Shown: positions 43,201 to 57,000 of the stretch, piece by piece
Layout: each line of letters begins with the position of its first letter
Position numbering within the stretch: position 1 is the stretch's first letter
DNA from: Echiichthys vipera
Lineage: Eukaryota; Chordata; Actinopteri; Perciformes; Trachinidae
Assembly (NCBI GenBank): GCA_963691815.1
Contig: OY829655.1
Coordinates: 10,309,779-10,373,778 of the forward strand
Length of the DNA stretch: 64,000 nt
Reading direction: 5' to 3'
Notes under the pieces: generated by a model
Told to the model about the DNA's origin: nothing
What the model saw: only the letters and a program-made list of their open reading frames with translations
The model's database searches: none
Made by a program: the position numbers and the translations under genes

Positions 43201-43880
43201 GCTTTTGTCTACATCCTGGTACATATTTGGAAGGACAATCTGCAGTTTTTCAAAAGCGCTGATTTCTCTCTGCCTGCCCTCAGCTGTTTCAGCGACGATC
43301 CCTTGCCAACAATACTGCTGATCATAGTCATGCGTAGGCCGCTTTCATGACCAAGTAACGGTTAAATTGAAGCTCTGCCCAATCTTTCAGCTGATATACT
43401 TGACGAAATACAAGTAGACATTTTCCATCTTGATGCTAAACCAGATATCAATCTTCTTAATAACCCTGCGCACCACCTTGCACCGCTCCTGCCTCTCATC
43501 TCATGTTGAGCACTCTACCTCACCTTACCCATTTTATTTCAACATGTGAATCAATACCAGGGATGCAGTACCCATTCTGTGTGACAGGCCTGCTTCACAT
43601 CCTCCCCGAGGGGTTGAAATCAATGAGCCAAGATGGAGCTTTCAGCATTCTCAGTGTTGAAATCAATGTGCCTCGATGGCACTAAAGATTAATGAGGGGT
43701 GCTTCTGCTGAACAAGCACGACGACTCTTAAACACGTATAGTCATGTTCACCCTGGCTGTTGTACACGGCTCTAATCACGAGCCATTCAGCAGTGGTAGT
43801 GCAAGCTCTGCATTTTAATATCATTGTTACCCACCTACCATTGGACAGAAACAAGGAGCAGTCAAACAGGTAAAGTCACA
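40281..43880. other. Intergenic, nothing recognised
   Basis: Apart from a (CAGG)n run at 43089-43113 I see no gene or element. The C-rich open frame at 41526-41909 lacks any recognisable protein feature. Confidence 0.55.
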
Positions 43881-46800
43881 ATAATTGTATTTCTTTATTG
43901 AAATATATTTGACCCCTGAGGCTAGATAAAAAGGCCACAGTAAGTTTGTGCCTGGTCTAGCTCCTCAGTCTGACACAGCCAGTATGAACACAACAGACCT
44001 GTCCAAAAACACACATTACACAACATGACTTGTAATCAAAATCTAAAGTTGCACCCTTACTGCCACATACTGAAGAAGTTTCAGGACATACAGGACTCAA
44101 ATCAATTGCATAACTTCAACAACACTTGGTGTCCATTTTATAAGAATGCTACCGGTCCAATTAATGAAACAACAGTGCTCAGTTTAGCGCACATGTGATC
44201 CAGGTTCAAATTATATTTCTTACATTCACTTTCGGCATTTGTATTTGGTCTGCCTGAAATGTGAAGACGGTGCAATACATCAGCAGGTTTATATTAAACA
44301 GGGTTCCCCGTGCATCTTCCAACAGCATGTGGCTGAATCAGGTGTCTGTGAACTCAAAAAGAGAGAACTTCCAAAGGGAAAAGAGAGGGCTGGAGCGCAT
44401 GGTGCCGTCTGATTGCCCCATTAAAGGCTAAACATTAATCAGAGTGCTCCAGTTCCCTCTTTTCCCTTTGAAAATCAGCAGGTTTCTTTGTGCCAGCCAT
44501 AATGATTCATTTATTTCAAACTGTATTTTGGACTGCAACCCAAAAAGTCAACTAGAAGACACCTGCCTGCATCATAAGCTCAGTCTACTTTAAGGAATTG
44601 AGACAATTTTGGAAATACGCTTATTCTCTCTTGCCAGTTTGATGATAAGATCAATACCTTGCTAGGGTCCCACATGCCGGAAAGCTACGTTTAGCATAAA
44701 GACTGAAAACAGGGGAAATAGCTAGACTGGCCCTGTCCAAAGGTAAGAAATAATCCGCTTATAACCACAAAGTATAGATTAAACAAAATCAATTGAATTT
44801 ACAGTAAGGCTAGGTTTAGGTGACAGATGGCCCCTGGGTAGAGCATGCAGGTGTCATGTAGCCGGTCCATAATTAGGTCATGAACAAGCGCGACTCTTGA
44901 CGTTGTATAAATATCTGACGATTTCGGTGTCAGCCCTTACTGACAGAAGTTCCTGAAACTTCTCTCCAGTTAAACATTTTCATTGTTGTGTTTATCTAAA
45001 TGACCCTTTTTCTTCTTCTTCTTCTTCTTCAACCTCTGTTTGTTTTCTTCCGGTTTCGTGCTAGCCGCATGACAGAAACATCGTCAATGTGCCCACTCAC
45101 TCTTCACACATGGACTCAATCAGACATAACACAGAATTTGTACAAGAAAGGTTTTTGCAGCGCATATTTGAAAGGGGTTTGAGCAAGCTTTAGAGGTGCT
45201 GGTTGGCTGTTTTTTCCCTTCAGACAGAGCCAGACTGATGACTGTAGCTTGATATTTAATGTACCAATCTCTTTGAAAGCAAGAACATAGGCTTATTTCC
45301 CAAAATGTCAAATTATTTCTTTAAGAAATTTCACATTGAACAAGAAACATTAAAAAAAAAAACTTTTCTGGTATTGCCCCATGTGTGATTCCGTTTTCTT
45401 GTGAGGCCATCCACACGAGCTCCAGTAACAAACATGTTGTCATGCTTTTTTTTCCAGCTCAGGATCAAACTCAGTTTCTTTATCTTGGTCCACGACACAT
45501 TTATACGTGGGTTCGAAGGCAAAAGGCCTATGACCCACTGAGAGTCCCAAAGAAAATAAAAGATACAAAAGGGGGGTCTTTATCTTTTTGTCCAGGTCTG
45601 GGACACGCTGAGGTAACATAGACAGTAATAAATTATTCAGTTGTTTTAAAAAACACTTTGCAAGAATCATATCAATAATTCATATCAATAATACAAAATG
45701 GTATCAAACATACATGATGCAACATTTTCAAACATTCACTTTTTTTTCTCCCCCCCCCGCCCACGATCCTGAGTCCGTTGTTTTGTTGCTCAATGATCCG
45801 TACTCCAATGTTTTCTGTCCTTCTCTGGACGCTCTTTGTGAAGTCCCTTTAACAGTAGATGTAGATTAACACTGATGTCCTCCTGTTGCTGAGGTTGGTT
45901 TACATCTTCCACGCTGAGGTGAATTTGTGTGGCATTCGGTAAATGAGTTTTTTTCATTCTCAACCTCCTTAAATCAAAACTGATTAACAGAACGTTCCTT
46001 TCGATACCTTTCCAATGATTAAATTCATATCGATGTAATCTCTGTCACAATCATCGCCAAGGAAACAGGCATACATAGGCACGCAGGGCTACAACACTAA
46101 TTGCCTATTTGCTTGGTTTTGTTATTCGATTTCACATTCAAAAATCGTTTTTGACCGTGCCTTTCATTTCACTTACAGGTTTCAACAGAAAACAACATGC
46201 CAATAGGAAAGTCAGAAATTGTATTAAAAGTGCAAAAATGTATTCCTTCAAGAGACGGTATTCATCCAGACAAAAACAAAAAGTTGTCCACCGAAACTTT
46301 AGTGCGTTAACAGTACAAGCCATTTCATAGGTTATTAAATTGTACATTCCTATCCATCTCACGACGACAGACATGGATATACTGAATGTCTTGTTGCTTC
46401 GAGTGTGTGGTTTTTCCTACAACTAAAATGAGTCTGTAGCTAGGTTAACATGGCTTTAAGCCCTGGGAGCATCACACTGCCTGGTTCAGAGAGGCGCTGA
46501 TGTATGCCAGGGCTACATATGGATCCCCAAATTAAAAGGAGTGTTCTCCTTTACTGAGCATGATTCGTTGTCCTGAATTCAGCAATGCATTGGGAAAAAA
46601 AGCCCCTAGATTGAAATAAAGTGACATCACATTATTTTGGTTAGTGGCCAGTGCAAATCATCTTCTCCAGCCTGCTTCACATTTGAAACATGAAGCTCTC
46701 TTTATCCCTTATCTATTTGATTTCATGAAGAATTTCTTTAGGATCTTTTGTAAAACAGCATTGAATTTGTTTACATTGCCACCTATAATTAGTTGTTTTT

Positions 46801-48016
46801 TTTTAAATCACAAATATAATTGTAATTTTATATATTTTTTTAGATATAAAAACACAGAAAGAAACTTGTTTTAAAGAGAATCTGTTAAGACTATAAAGAC
46901 AAAGAAATATCAGGGTTATTGCCCATACAGTACTGATGAAGACTGCACTCTTCGTCCCAATGAGAATGACTGAGGAGGCAACCTTAACACTTGATGTAAA
47001 GTGGCTCTGATATACTGTTTCTTTATGATGGGAAAAGGAGTGTCTGTAAACACATCAGTGACACTTCAGTGTTGGTATAAACCCTGTTATGTTTACATTT
47101 AAGCGTAACCACATACTACACCGACCATTCTTACTCTCGTTTACAATTATAATATTTAAACACTTCAATTCTATTCAACAAGTTGATAGCGCTCACCTGT
47201 TTTACGATATGACATTCTTTCAGCGTCACGTCACATTTCTCTCGCTTGCTACGACACGTTCTTACGTCCTCTGAACTGACATTTCAAAACCAGAGCATCG
47301 GCTGAGTTAACGCCGCGCTCACAGTTCACTCATCGACGACACCATGGGACTTCTATTTTCTCTACCAAAATCACTGCCACTGCTCTCACATTCATCAACC
47401 ATTCCCTTATGAAGCACACTCTACAACGAGAGAGCGCAGACCACATATGTAAATATATCACAGGCGCTTTGCTTCCAGAAATTGTAGGAGAGGAAGGTGA
47501 TGACCTCATAGGCTGTTGAAAAACGAGGCACCGTTTTGAGTCAGGTCCTCCCTTTTTCCTCCTTTTCTCAAGACGTCAAAAAATTTCCAATATCAAGATG
47601 ATTCTGATCCCTGGCTCCTTCCGCCCCGCTCACAGTCAGTCGTCTAGTGCCACATTTGAAATTAAATTCAAAAATTCCACTTGATTGAGAAACAGTTCAG
47701 TGACACTGTAGTTTTGTGTTCAAAAGAGATGGGAGGGATGGGGATAGACCTTTGAAAGGGACCGTAAAATGAGGAGAGAGGGAACAGCACTAATTCCAAG
47801 GCATTGTGAAGGGTGAGGGGACACATCAGTCCAACATTTCAGATGCACTTCCCCTTTCCGTCACCCTGTATCCATCCAGCCATTCATCTACTCCCCTCCC
47901 CCCATTTTGTGCTCCAGAAGTTAACCACTGCTGGGGGAGTTCCCTGACATCCAAATGGTATGTGGGTGTGCGTGTGGGTGTGTGTAGGTTATGAATGATA
48001 AACAGGACGAGGGAGG
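43880..48016 (-). other. mras: Candidate mras 3' UTR
   Basis: Runs from the mras stop codon down to a canonical minus-strand AATAAA at about 43890-43900; a nearer AATAAA lies at about 44503-44508. About 3.5-4.1 kb would be long but plausible, since mammalian MRAS also has a multi-kilobase 3' UTR. The region holds no reading frame with protein features, and no other gene was seen. Its true end is inferred. Confidence 0.45.
44366..44475 (+). ncRNA. Candidate microRNA-like hairpin
   Basis: The arms 44373-44398 (aaagggaaaagagagggctg...) and 44444-44469 (...ttccctcttttcccttt) pair over 26 positions with one A-C mismatch and three G-U wobbles as plus-strand RNA; the loop is 45 nt. On the minus strand the same stem would have three mismatches, so the plus-strand RNA folds better. 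Flanking bases add a few imperfect pairs. It is not matched to a named miRNA and could also be a small foldback transposon. Confidence 0.4.
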
Positions 48017-48116
48017 TCACAATATGGCGCAGTGGAACCTGTGGGAACCTGCTGAACGTTCAGCTCTCCATTTCATCTTCTTTTTCTTCTTCTGGTTTCG
48101 CTCTGGCACCTGCTGC
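48017..48116 (-). CDS. mras: mras coding exon 5 (hypervariable tail)
   Basis: The acceptor ccacacccacag precedes codons for QQVPERNQKKKKK and a tail ending HCAIL and TGA. The polybasic run and CaaX box are the membrane-targeting signal. Confidence 0.95.
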
Positions 48117-51100
48117 CTGTGGGTGTGGAGAAAGAAAAACAGAAACGACTTATAGCTTTTTCTGACAGCTTACAGTGCTTTAATAATTTTTGGCTTAGAA
48201 TGTTTAATCTATCATCGAGGCGAGTTCAATTCAACATTCTAGGAAATATGTTTATTTGCATTAGTAGTGGACAAGAACACTCTAGTCACACTCTGTCTAT
48301 AGAGTAAATATGAAGCTCCTGCCAGCAGCCCATTAGCTTAGCTTAGCATAGAACCCAAATGCTGTGTGCGTGTATGTAAGCCTAGTCTGTGTTCGTTTTT
48401 CTCACTGGAACTCGTTCATTTTGCACTAAAGTTGTCAATAAAAGGAGAAAAGAATCTGTACCTTTTTTTGGGTCAAGTAATTAAGTCACAAAGGAGAATG
48501 CAAAAATATATCTTGATATACAAATGAGTCACACCAAGCTGATCAATAGTATCACCTCTTAGATACTTTACATTAAACATTGTATAACTACATTTTCAAG
48601 GCAACTATGGCATATTACACAAGCACAAAGAAAAGACTCTTTCTGCCTGAACTGCTGAAGCATAAGTCAAACTAAAAAGCACAACCCTTGTGTCTTTAGC
48701 CATCCTCTGTATGACTGGTTTTCCACAGTCCGACCACAAGAGGGCAATGTTGATTCATCAATCAGCTCTTCTCTTTTTTCATAATGTACCAAAAACAGAC
48801 ATTTCCTCATGAGCCAATTACAGACCTACCATGTGGACAATGATAAAGCTGTGGTATCTGAGTACAGGCTCTAGAACAAAATGACATGTCTACTTGTTGC
48901 GTATTGGTCCTTTCAACAAGAGAAGGCTTTAACAGGATTCTTCTTTGCTTGTCCACTCTTCCTAAAAACATGTTCACTGCCTTCGCATACCAGCATACCA
49001 CTCTCTCTGTGCCACCAACCTCTAAAGAAGTGAAATACACACTGGGAAAAAGGGTGACACACTATGAGTTGGGACTATTTTATTAGATGTATTTTAGTTT
49101 GTAAATAAGAGTGCAAAGGGCCAATCACTCCTCTCCTAGATCAGTTCTGTTACTGGCTTGGCACAGTTTGAACTCATGAAAACATGAGAATAGACAGAAG
49201 TGAACCTGGAGTTACCTTATAACACGAACCAGCTCATGAAAGGCTTTGTCCACATTCATTGGAGGATCCTTGGCACTGGTTTCAATGTAAGTTATCTGAA
49301 GAAAACAAGCAGAAATATAATTAGTCATTCACTGAAATATGAAATAACCATTTTGGTTGAATAGCTACATGTATATAGTATAGGAGAGACACAGAACCTT
49401 AATCAGTGAAAACACCAATTCAATACACAAAAACCCACTTAATTCAATCTCACAGCAGACAAAGACTGAGACAGATGTTCTCTCACACATAGCAGTCAGT
49501 GTTGAATCAACTGTGTCTGATGCTAGTCCGTGTGGAAACACCCCCAGGTGTTGTTCGCTGGGCTGCATATAATCACTTTGAAAGTGCAAAAAAAATTTTT
49601 TTTAAAAAGGCCCTTGGATCCAAAATAGAAAATAAAATAAAGTGTGATATACATAAATGAAAAAAACAAGGTGTCACATCCCTGGAATTAGAAGATAATG
49701 TATGTGTCTGTGTCTGGGTGAGCTGTCATTTCTCTGAATCCCTCTGGACCAAACTCATTTAACACCACAGGGAGAAAGTAAAACTTCTCTCGGACGGGAA
49801 AATTAGTGCAGGCTTTATTTCACAGTCTGCCTGCTTTGGCCTGTTTCAGTGGTCAGGCTGTGTTCATTGAGAGTATGTCCACACACACGTGCCAGTAACA
49901 TTTGTAAACACACATTTTTCTGTCCGTTTCAGCAAAACTAAAATAATCTAGAATGTGCCTCTGGGAGCAATGAATCATGTAACCATCTAGTTAACAAAGT
50001 ATAAGAAGTAGAGGTTGAAAACAAGTCGCCATGGTCATCTAACAAACTGCCAGAGAAAAATCAAGAGAGGTCTTCAGGACTGTGGTTCAACTGGGCAAGT
50101 TTGAATTGTTTTTTCATGTCAGCTAGTATTGGTGATTTTTCATGGTGTGAGTATCCAGGAAGACGCAGTCAGAGGAAACAGCTGATCAGTCATGTGAGAG
50201 AAATGTTTGCTACGTCAGAACTTATTCGGCAAAGGCATTTTCATATCCTATTTAATGCAACAACAAGTTTTACCAAATACAGCCCTTTCCATCCAGCTTT
50301 TTTAATATTTAATACTTCTAATGAGTATAAAAATATGTTAATGGAAACACTGCTGCTTTAGAAATGTGTCTCTGTAGTGCACACAGGCACATGTAAAATC
50401 TCTGTTAGAAACTCAGTTAAAGAAAAAAATTGTTTCATAGAAAAAGCCCACAATGAGGTTTATTACTTACGTTATGTTTTGCAGCCATCTCTTGACCCTG
50501 TTCAGCGGTGACCTTTCTCAGGTGGACCAAGTCCACTTTGTTTGCTACCAACACCATGGGGAAGGCCTCCCTGAGAAGAAAAGGGCACGCACAATCTCAG
50601 GTATCCCTGTATAACTGGATAAAACATTTACAAACCACATGCAGTGGTTTCAAAAAAGGTTTAAAAGTGAGTCCTGGTCTTGAGACTCTTTTAAAGCCCT
50701 GATAACATGTAGATTAGAAAGATCACATGCTTCACAACTGCTTCACGAGGTGATAGATGTCTGCAACACTCAAATTTTGTAGAAAAAATAGCTTCAGTAG
50801 AGCGCCACTAAATATAGACATACAGCCACTTGCTCAGTTCCAGTTTCTATTTTTGTTCCATCTCAAGCTCATTTTTATTGGCTAACGTCAGTCACTGTCA
50901 GGGAACAGATGCATCGTTTCTCTCACAACACGACTGAATAGAATTTTGGAAACGCATCTGATGTTCGGCAAAACTCATCTGCAGCTTATGGAAAGTGAAG
51001 AGGAACGAGATCCTATTCCTTAATCATTCTAATCCTGAAACATATGACAACAATAACCAACGAGCCAACTAAACCATGCATGCGAGTCAGCAAAACTCAA

Positions 51101-54003
51101 ACTGACCTGACTGTGGCAGGCAGAGTTTGGCCTTATATGAGGAGAACTATTCTTCAAAATGCCAAATAGATTAAATACTTTGAATTTTAGTGTGTGCGGT
51201 ATCTTTAAATTAGTCATGATATGTGCATTGCCAAATCTGGGCACATCAGAAGATGATATGATGAGCTCACCGGGCCTTAAAAATGATTTCTTACTGGGTC
51301 TTATTTTAGGAGTTTTTGCAGCTGAATCAAAAGAATGGAATTCAAACGATAAAACAACATTAGTGGTCAGAAGTAATCAGATTCCCATATTACCATATTG
51401 TAAATTCCTGGTTTTATTTAGTTACAACCAGTCTGATGATCAGTCTTACACCACTGTGACAAAGGTTGTTGACAAAAGAACCATGTTCTTCAAACAGAAA
51501 GGGAATGCTCAGCAGATGTTCGCATATTTTGACAAATGTAGTAATCCAATAAGGACTTAATTTGCTTAAGGACTTCAATTCAGTGCTTTAAAAAAATATC
51601 AAAATATCAGGCTAATTGGACAGACTGGATTGATTGGTCTCATTTGTCAAATATAGAAAACGAACCAGCTGTGGGCTTATTGTGCATACCATCTCACACA
51701 CAACCCCTGTCAAATGATTTCACTGGGCTAGAGTTATTGACACGTGCTTTACATTAAATCATAACAGGACATCATCTAAGAGTCAACAGACAGGAGTTTT
51801 GTACAGTCGGAATGCCGAATTCATTTCTGAATCGGTTTTCCTTTGTTGCGTTTGTGCACAGAGAAAAGTGGTTTCTGCGTTGCTCAGCTAGACGGTTGTA
51901 ACCTACCTGTCTTTGACCCGTAGAATGAGCTGATGGAATCGGTCAACATGCTCAAAGCTGGCCTTGTCTGTCACAGAGAAGACGATGAGGAAGCCATCCC
52001 CTGTCCTCATATACTGCTCCCTCATCGCACTGAACTCCTCCTGGCCGGCTGTGTCCAGCACTGCCAAGATGGAGGGACACAAATGTATTACTTTAGATGG
52101 AAGGGAATCTCTCTTACTCACTTTGCCATTTAAAAACACACCAAGATTATGTAGGTATTGGATGTGGGCTTTTTGGCATATTGTACTGTGTATTCTGTCA
52201 AGGTAAGTCAGTATATTGGTGTGATCCCATCGCAAAATGGTCTCTGGTTTTTATTTGATTTTACCACCTCCACGTCCAATTCAACTCAATTGTACTTTTT
52301 CTTATTCCCTTCGGCTCAATTCTTGAATGAGAATAATTTTTTTCAAAACAAGTCTCTGCTTGAATGAATGAGAAATTCTACAATAAGCTTATTGTGCAAA
52401 GTGCACATGTTTTGGCCTGTGTGCAAACAGTAAATACAATTGTCTACAATAACCACTTGCAAACAGCTTGCTGATAAAAATTGATTAAAGTAATTATACT
52501 ATTCACAACTTCTAAACGTTTTGTTTTTTTCATCATTTGGACCATCATGGGCAAAATGATCCATTCAATTATCAAAATTCTTATTTCATAAGAGGTGGTA
52601 TAATTTGTTGTTTTTTGCTGAACTACTGCAGGTGTCAGCACCCCCGTGACCCCTTTAGGGACAAGCAGTTGATAAATGGATGGATGGATGGACCGCATTT
52701 GTCATTGTCTTTTGCGTGTTTTTTGGTTGTGATGTAATTATTATTTTTTAAAACACTATGTTTATTGGGTTTTCATTTCCTTTACATACAGAAATAGAGG
52801 ACAATCAGTACAAAACATATATTGCAAACAACATTAACCATGACCCTCCACCCCATAAATGTGCGTGTCCTTTTTCTGTGTACTAGAGCATTGCGCAGAA
52901 AACTTCTAACTTCTGTTGAAATCAGAATCTAAAAAGCTCAGTGCAGAACACAAAAGCATCCAGCGGTCAGCCGTCAGAAGTAGAATAAAACACAGATTTC
53001 TTTATAAGAAACATGTCCAGGTAAAATCATTTTTAAAAAAAAGAACATCTAAAAATTTTGAAGATTAGGGCTCACATAGTGACAAAACAACCTTTTGTCA
53101 TTGTGGTGGAAATGGCCAATTTATTGACACAATAAATCGTTTTAAGCATGGATACAATGTTTTGGGTTAGAGCCTTTTGCAACTTTTGATTCCCATGAAA
53201 CAATAGTTTGATAGTTGCACTTACAGTTTAAAGAATGCTTAGGCTATTTAAAAAACAATGAGCCAAAATTGAGAAAACTGTAATTAGGTACTTATCAAGC
53301 ACCCTAAATCCATTCAAAGCTGCCTTAAAGAGCGAGATTTATTCCAAATATTAATTGCTGAACCCCTTCTAACCAAAAGCATTGGTACATGTGTTTACTA
53401 ATGGCTATAAACTGGCCCAATTTGCAGAAATCAATGAACAATGACATTGTGCAATTCCGTTACTGTGGCCAATTTTCTGAAAGTACATTCAGTATAAGAG
53501 TCATAAAATCAAAGAATGACGCATACATTTCTTTCACACACAACAGCACTGCCTTGTTCTAAATGTTGTTAATTCTTTCAGGGAATTGCCAGTACAGAGT
53601 TTGGAGGAAACAGCAACCACTGGAATGTAGTAAAAAAGGCAAAAACCTGTTTTCAAACAACTAATTTAAATATTCTCTCATTGCTCAATGATGGAAATGT
53701 TTGATTGAAACCAAATTTGTTTTTCTTTTTTAAAAAGACAGAATGGAGAGATGGGATCATTTTCAACTGCTGTCTGATTCATTTCATATGAACGTTACAT
53801 TGCTACTCACCATCCAGTATTGCCCACTGTCCATCTATCTCTGTGTGTTTGAGATACGAGTCCTCTATCGTGGGATCATAGTCCGGCACAAAGATCTTCT
53901 GGAAAAATTGGATGGTGAGGGCACTCTTTCCAACGCCACCATCCCCCACCACCACCAGCTTGTAGGTTGGCAGGTTGTCACTTGGCAGGGCACTAGTCGC
54001 CAT
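48017..54003 (-). CDS. mras: Muscle Ras (M-Ras) small GTPase, complete coding sequence
   Basis: Five coding exons (53811-54003, 51907-52060, 50471-50570, 49216-49295, 48017-48116) splice in phase into 208 residues, the same length as human MRAS. Visible motifs: P-loop GDGGVGKS (20-27), switch I with YDPTIEDSY, DTAGQEE (67-73), NKVD (126-129), ETSAK (154-158), a five-lysine run (185-189) and the CaaX box CAIL (205-208). Its final Leu predicts geranylgeranylation. The 10-residue N-terminal extension relative to HRAS (MATSALPSDN) is diagnostic of M-Ras. Known role: a membrane-bound GTP switch that, when GTP-loaded, joins SHOC2 and PP1C to dephosphorylate RAF and so raises ERK signalling. All catalytic residues are present; nothing suggests decay. 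Confidence 0.97.
49216..49295 (-). CDS. mras: mras coding exon 4
   Basis: The acceptor gttttcttcag and the donor gtaact flank 80 bases. Encodes ITYIETSAKDPPMNVDKAFH and on to ELVRVI, with the G5 motif ETSAK. The final AG pairs with the first base of exon 5 to make Arg. Confidence 0.96.
50471..50570 (-). CDS. mras: mras coding exon 3
   Basis: The acceptor tcttctcag and the donor gtaagta flank 100 bases. Encodes EAFPMVLVANKVDLVHLRKV through MAAKHN, with the guanine-specificity motif NKVD. Confidence 0.96.
51907..52060 (-). CDS. mras: mras coding exon 2
   Basis: The acceptor atcttggcag and the donor gtaggt flank 154 bases. Encodes LDTAGQEEFSAMREQYMRTG through FHQLILRVKD: switch II and helices 2-3. 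Confidence 0.96.
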
Positions 54004-54070
54004 GGCTACCTCGACAGTGGTGGTAAAAGGTGAGAACTAGGCTAGATGGTGGCAGAGGAGACACACCTGG
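53811..54070 (-). CDS. mras: mras first coding exon with 5' UTR part
   Basis: The coding part 53811-54003 (64 codons plus one base) starts at the ATG in gtagccATGGCGAC, a strong context. The exon reaches up to an acceptor (cttcatttcag) ending at 54071, leaving 67 bases of 5' UTR, so at least one non-coding exon lies further upstream. The donor is gtgagtag. Confidence 0.92.
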
Positions 54071-57000
54071 CTGAAATGAAGGAGCAAAGAGAGAGAGAGA
54101 CAAAGAAAGAAAAAGGGGTTGACAATAGAGAGGGGAGGGAACAAAAGACGGAGTGAGAGAGAACAAGGGAGAGAGATGTTAAGGTGTTTTGTTGCAGCTG
54201 CTTTCTCATCACCATGGAGACCACAGCTAGGAGTTGTGGATCAAAAGGAAAGGAGCAGAAAAAGGAAAAAAAAAATACTACAAAAATAGAGTGGCCAAGA
54301 GAGAGAGTTCAGCACCCCATAAGCCATCCTAAAACCCATATTTCCATAGCTGGGTGTTAATAATTCAGATTCTAAGTTGCACCAGAGAAGGACAACAAGC
54401 TGAATAACAAATGGGATTTTACAACATGGCAGAATAATGGAAAGAAGTTGAATTAAAACATGTTGAAGTGGAACAATTGACTTTTTTTATAGGGAAGCTG
54501 TTTTTTTTCCACTCCCTTTTCAGTTTTTTTTCTCATTTGCTTTGGCTGATTTCTCGAATGACAGTTGAAGTCATCAAAACAATATGAAATCCTTCACAAC
54601 ATTGTGTTACTCGTGCACGACAGAAACAGAGCCTTTATCATTCTTTGTTACGGTTTGCAAATGCTTTTAGGGCAAATGAATAAGCACAGTTGTCTACAGT
54701 TTGAACAATAATTGGTTGTATATGTCTTTGTGATCAAAACAGATTGTTTCTTATCCGTCGAATAGTTTTACTCTCCAAAATATGTCAGAATTATTTCATA
54801 GTTTAAGCAAAATAGTCCATCGAATTGTCAAAATCTGACAGCAGAAGCGTGCAGAGGATAATTTATAGCAGATACGGCGACTTGTCCTCTGTTTTATTGG
54901 GAAGGGGAGCATTACTGCAGGTGTGAGGTTGAAGAGAATCTCTTTCCAAACAGACCAGAGGGACAGGATGCCCAGCAATGTGACTTTAGTTTGTTCCTAC
55001 TGCATAGTAGTTTCATGTTTCGTTCCCACAGTAGCCTGTAATGGCATTGTTTTTATATAGATAGGCTAAAAACATTTGAATTTTCTTCCTACTGTATTGT
55101 AGTATGACCATTACAGGAGAAATAAAATTCCTGGAAAAAAATGTAATTACAAAGTGGAATTTGATACCTTGTCCTCTTGAAATCAGCTTCTCAAGATTGG
55201 TCTGGTACAGCGAGAGTGAAACAGCGAAAACATGTAGAACAAGGCTGAAATGAGAAGACGAGGAACACTTCCAGGGTCCACTGTCCAGAGTCTGACAAAC
55301 AGCTGAACATTTTCACCACCTTGATTTTCACGATGTCAAGGGAACGTGTCATTTTGGTGGCAATTACTTTTTCATTGAGGCAAAAACTCCATTTTGACAG
55401 AAGAATTCAAGGTTTCTGGTGAGTTGCAGCCTTTTGCAGGTTAACTGTAGAGTTAGGCTGCACATATGGGCCATTTTGTGAAACTCATCTTCAATGCTGA
55501 GAACTTCAAAAATGTTCAAAACAATTGAGGAAAAACTGCAATACAGTGAGTTGTCCAGGAGCTTATGTCTAACATCTTTTACAGGGACTGCATCTTATGG
55601 GGACTACTGTTTTGACATGAGTATTTATGCAAAATAGGCAGGCATTAAACCACAGAACCCTGCAGAGTTCTGTGACAGGGCAAGTAGCAACAAAGAGCCC
55701 AACTCATATTTACTAATAGGATCATACATGTATATGTTGTGGGGCACTAGGAGTGTCATGAATCATTTTATTTAAAAAAATAAAAAGGATTCAACAATTA
55801 CCTGATTGGCCACTATTTGAGACATGAGACGGAGTCGTCATTTTTCTTTTTATGGTGCACATGGAACTGACACTGTCCTATTCTCAGCCCCTGTAAGCCA
55901 AGCCTTAGCCAAACCATGGTTTGCCAAGCTGTGATCATATTCTACTGTGGCAGTAACATGTCCAGATATGCTGCAATGCACCAGCAAAGACAGCAGAGAA
56001 CACTTTCAGTAAGTTAACATGGATGTTAACCATGCTGAATTTCAAATAAAAAACTTAAAAAACAAAACTAAAAAACTAAAAAAAAAGGCAAATGTTTTAT
56101 GAGGATGAAACTTAGTTCAACTAGTTTGTTAGAGCTCAAGGATACATCCATATGCTTTTGGTAGGTAACACTGAAATGTAATATTACTTTGTTTGTTTAC
56201 AGGAAACCTCCACACCTTTAAAGATACAAACATTTTCTGTGGCTGCTGCTTCATATTATGTTGAAAACCACAAACGCCTTTTATTGTGAGGCAGGAAATG
56301 CAGCAGCATTTGCAATCAATATTAGCTGTGATATCTTTCGAATCTAAAATAAAACACACACACACGATGCCTATTTTTTTGAGGCACCAGAAGCACTGAG
56401 CCCGAGCCACCTTAGGTTGTGGTGCTGTGACTCTTCCGGAACTAATGGGGGCAGTATAGTGGGGGTTCAAGTCATACTTGCATTCAGAAGTAGGAGGTCA
56501 CGATGAAGTGAAACTCACATGGCATTACTTCCACATGGGGTTGGAAGTGAATTATGGCAATGGCTTCAAGAGTTGTGTATGGAAGTACTTTGCATTTGAG
56601 GCAGACGACCATGGTGTTTTCATGTTATCAAAACTTGGCATCTAGACTCATGTAATTTCACTGGAATTGGCACAGACTACTGAATTTTTGGTACCGTGAT
56701 ATCTCCTACTTCCGACCACCCTACTTTCTGTGCACTTGCTCAGACCACCACCATCTTTAAAATCAGCCTTCATTTTGATCCCAACAACAAAACATTACAG
56801 GTCTTTGGTAAAGTTATGGGGCCAGGGTCGTAAAGTAGCGTGGCCTCTTCCCTATTTTTTTCCCCCCCAACGGTTGCACAGCTTAAACCCATTTTCAACT
56901 TGGCGGTCATTTTTATCTCAACTACACAAAGATATGTGTCCACAAACGGACAAACACCAGGCAAAAAACTCAAGACCACCTTTTTGGTATTTACCACGAC

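Larger units (their letters stand above)
48117..53810 (-). other. mras: mras introns 1-4
   Basis: Intron sizes in transcript order are about 1.75, 1.34, 1.18 and 1.10 kb between coding exons. Intron 1 holds a fragment of the interspersed repeat at 52628-52695 (cccccgtgaccccttt, then the tandem tggatggatgga). Nothing else coding is seen. Confidence 0.85.
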
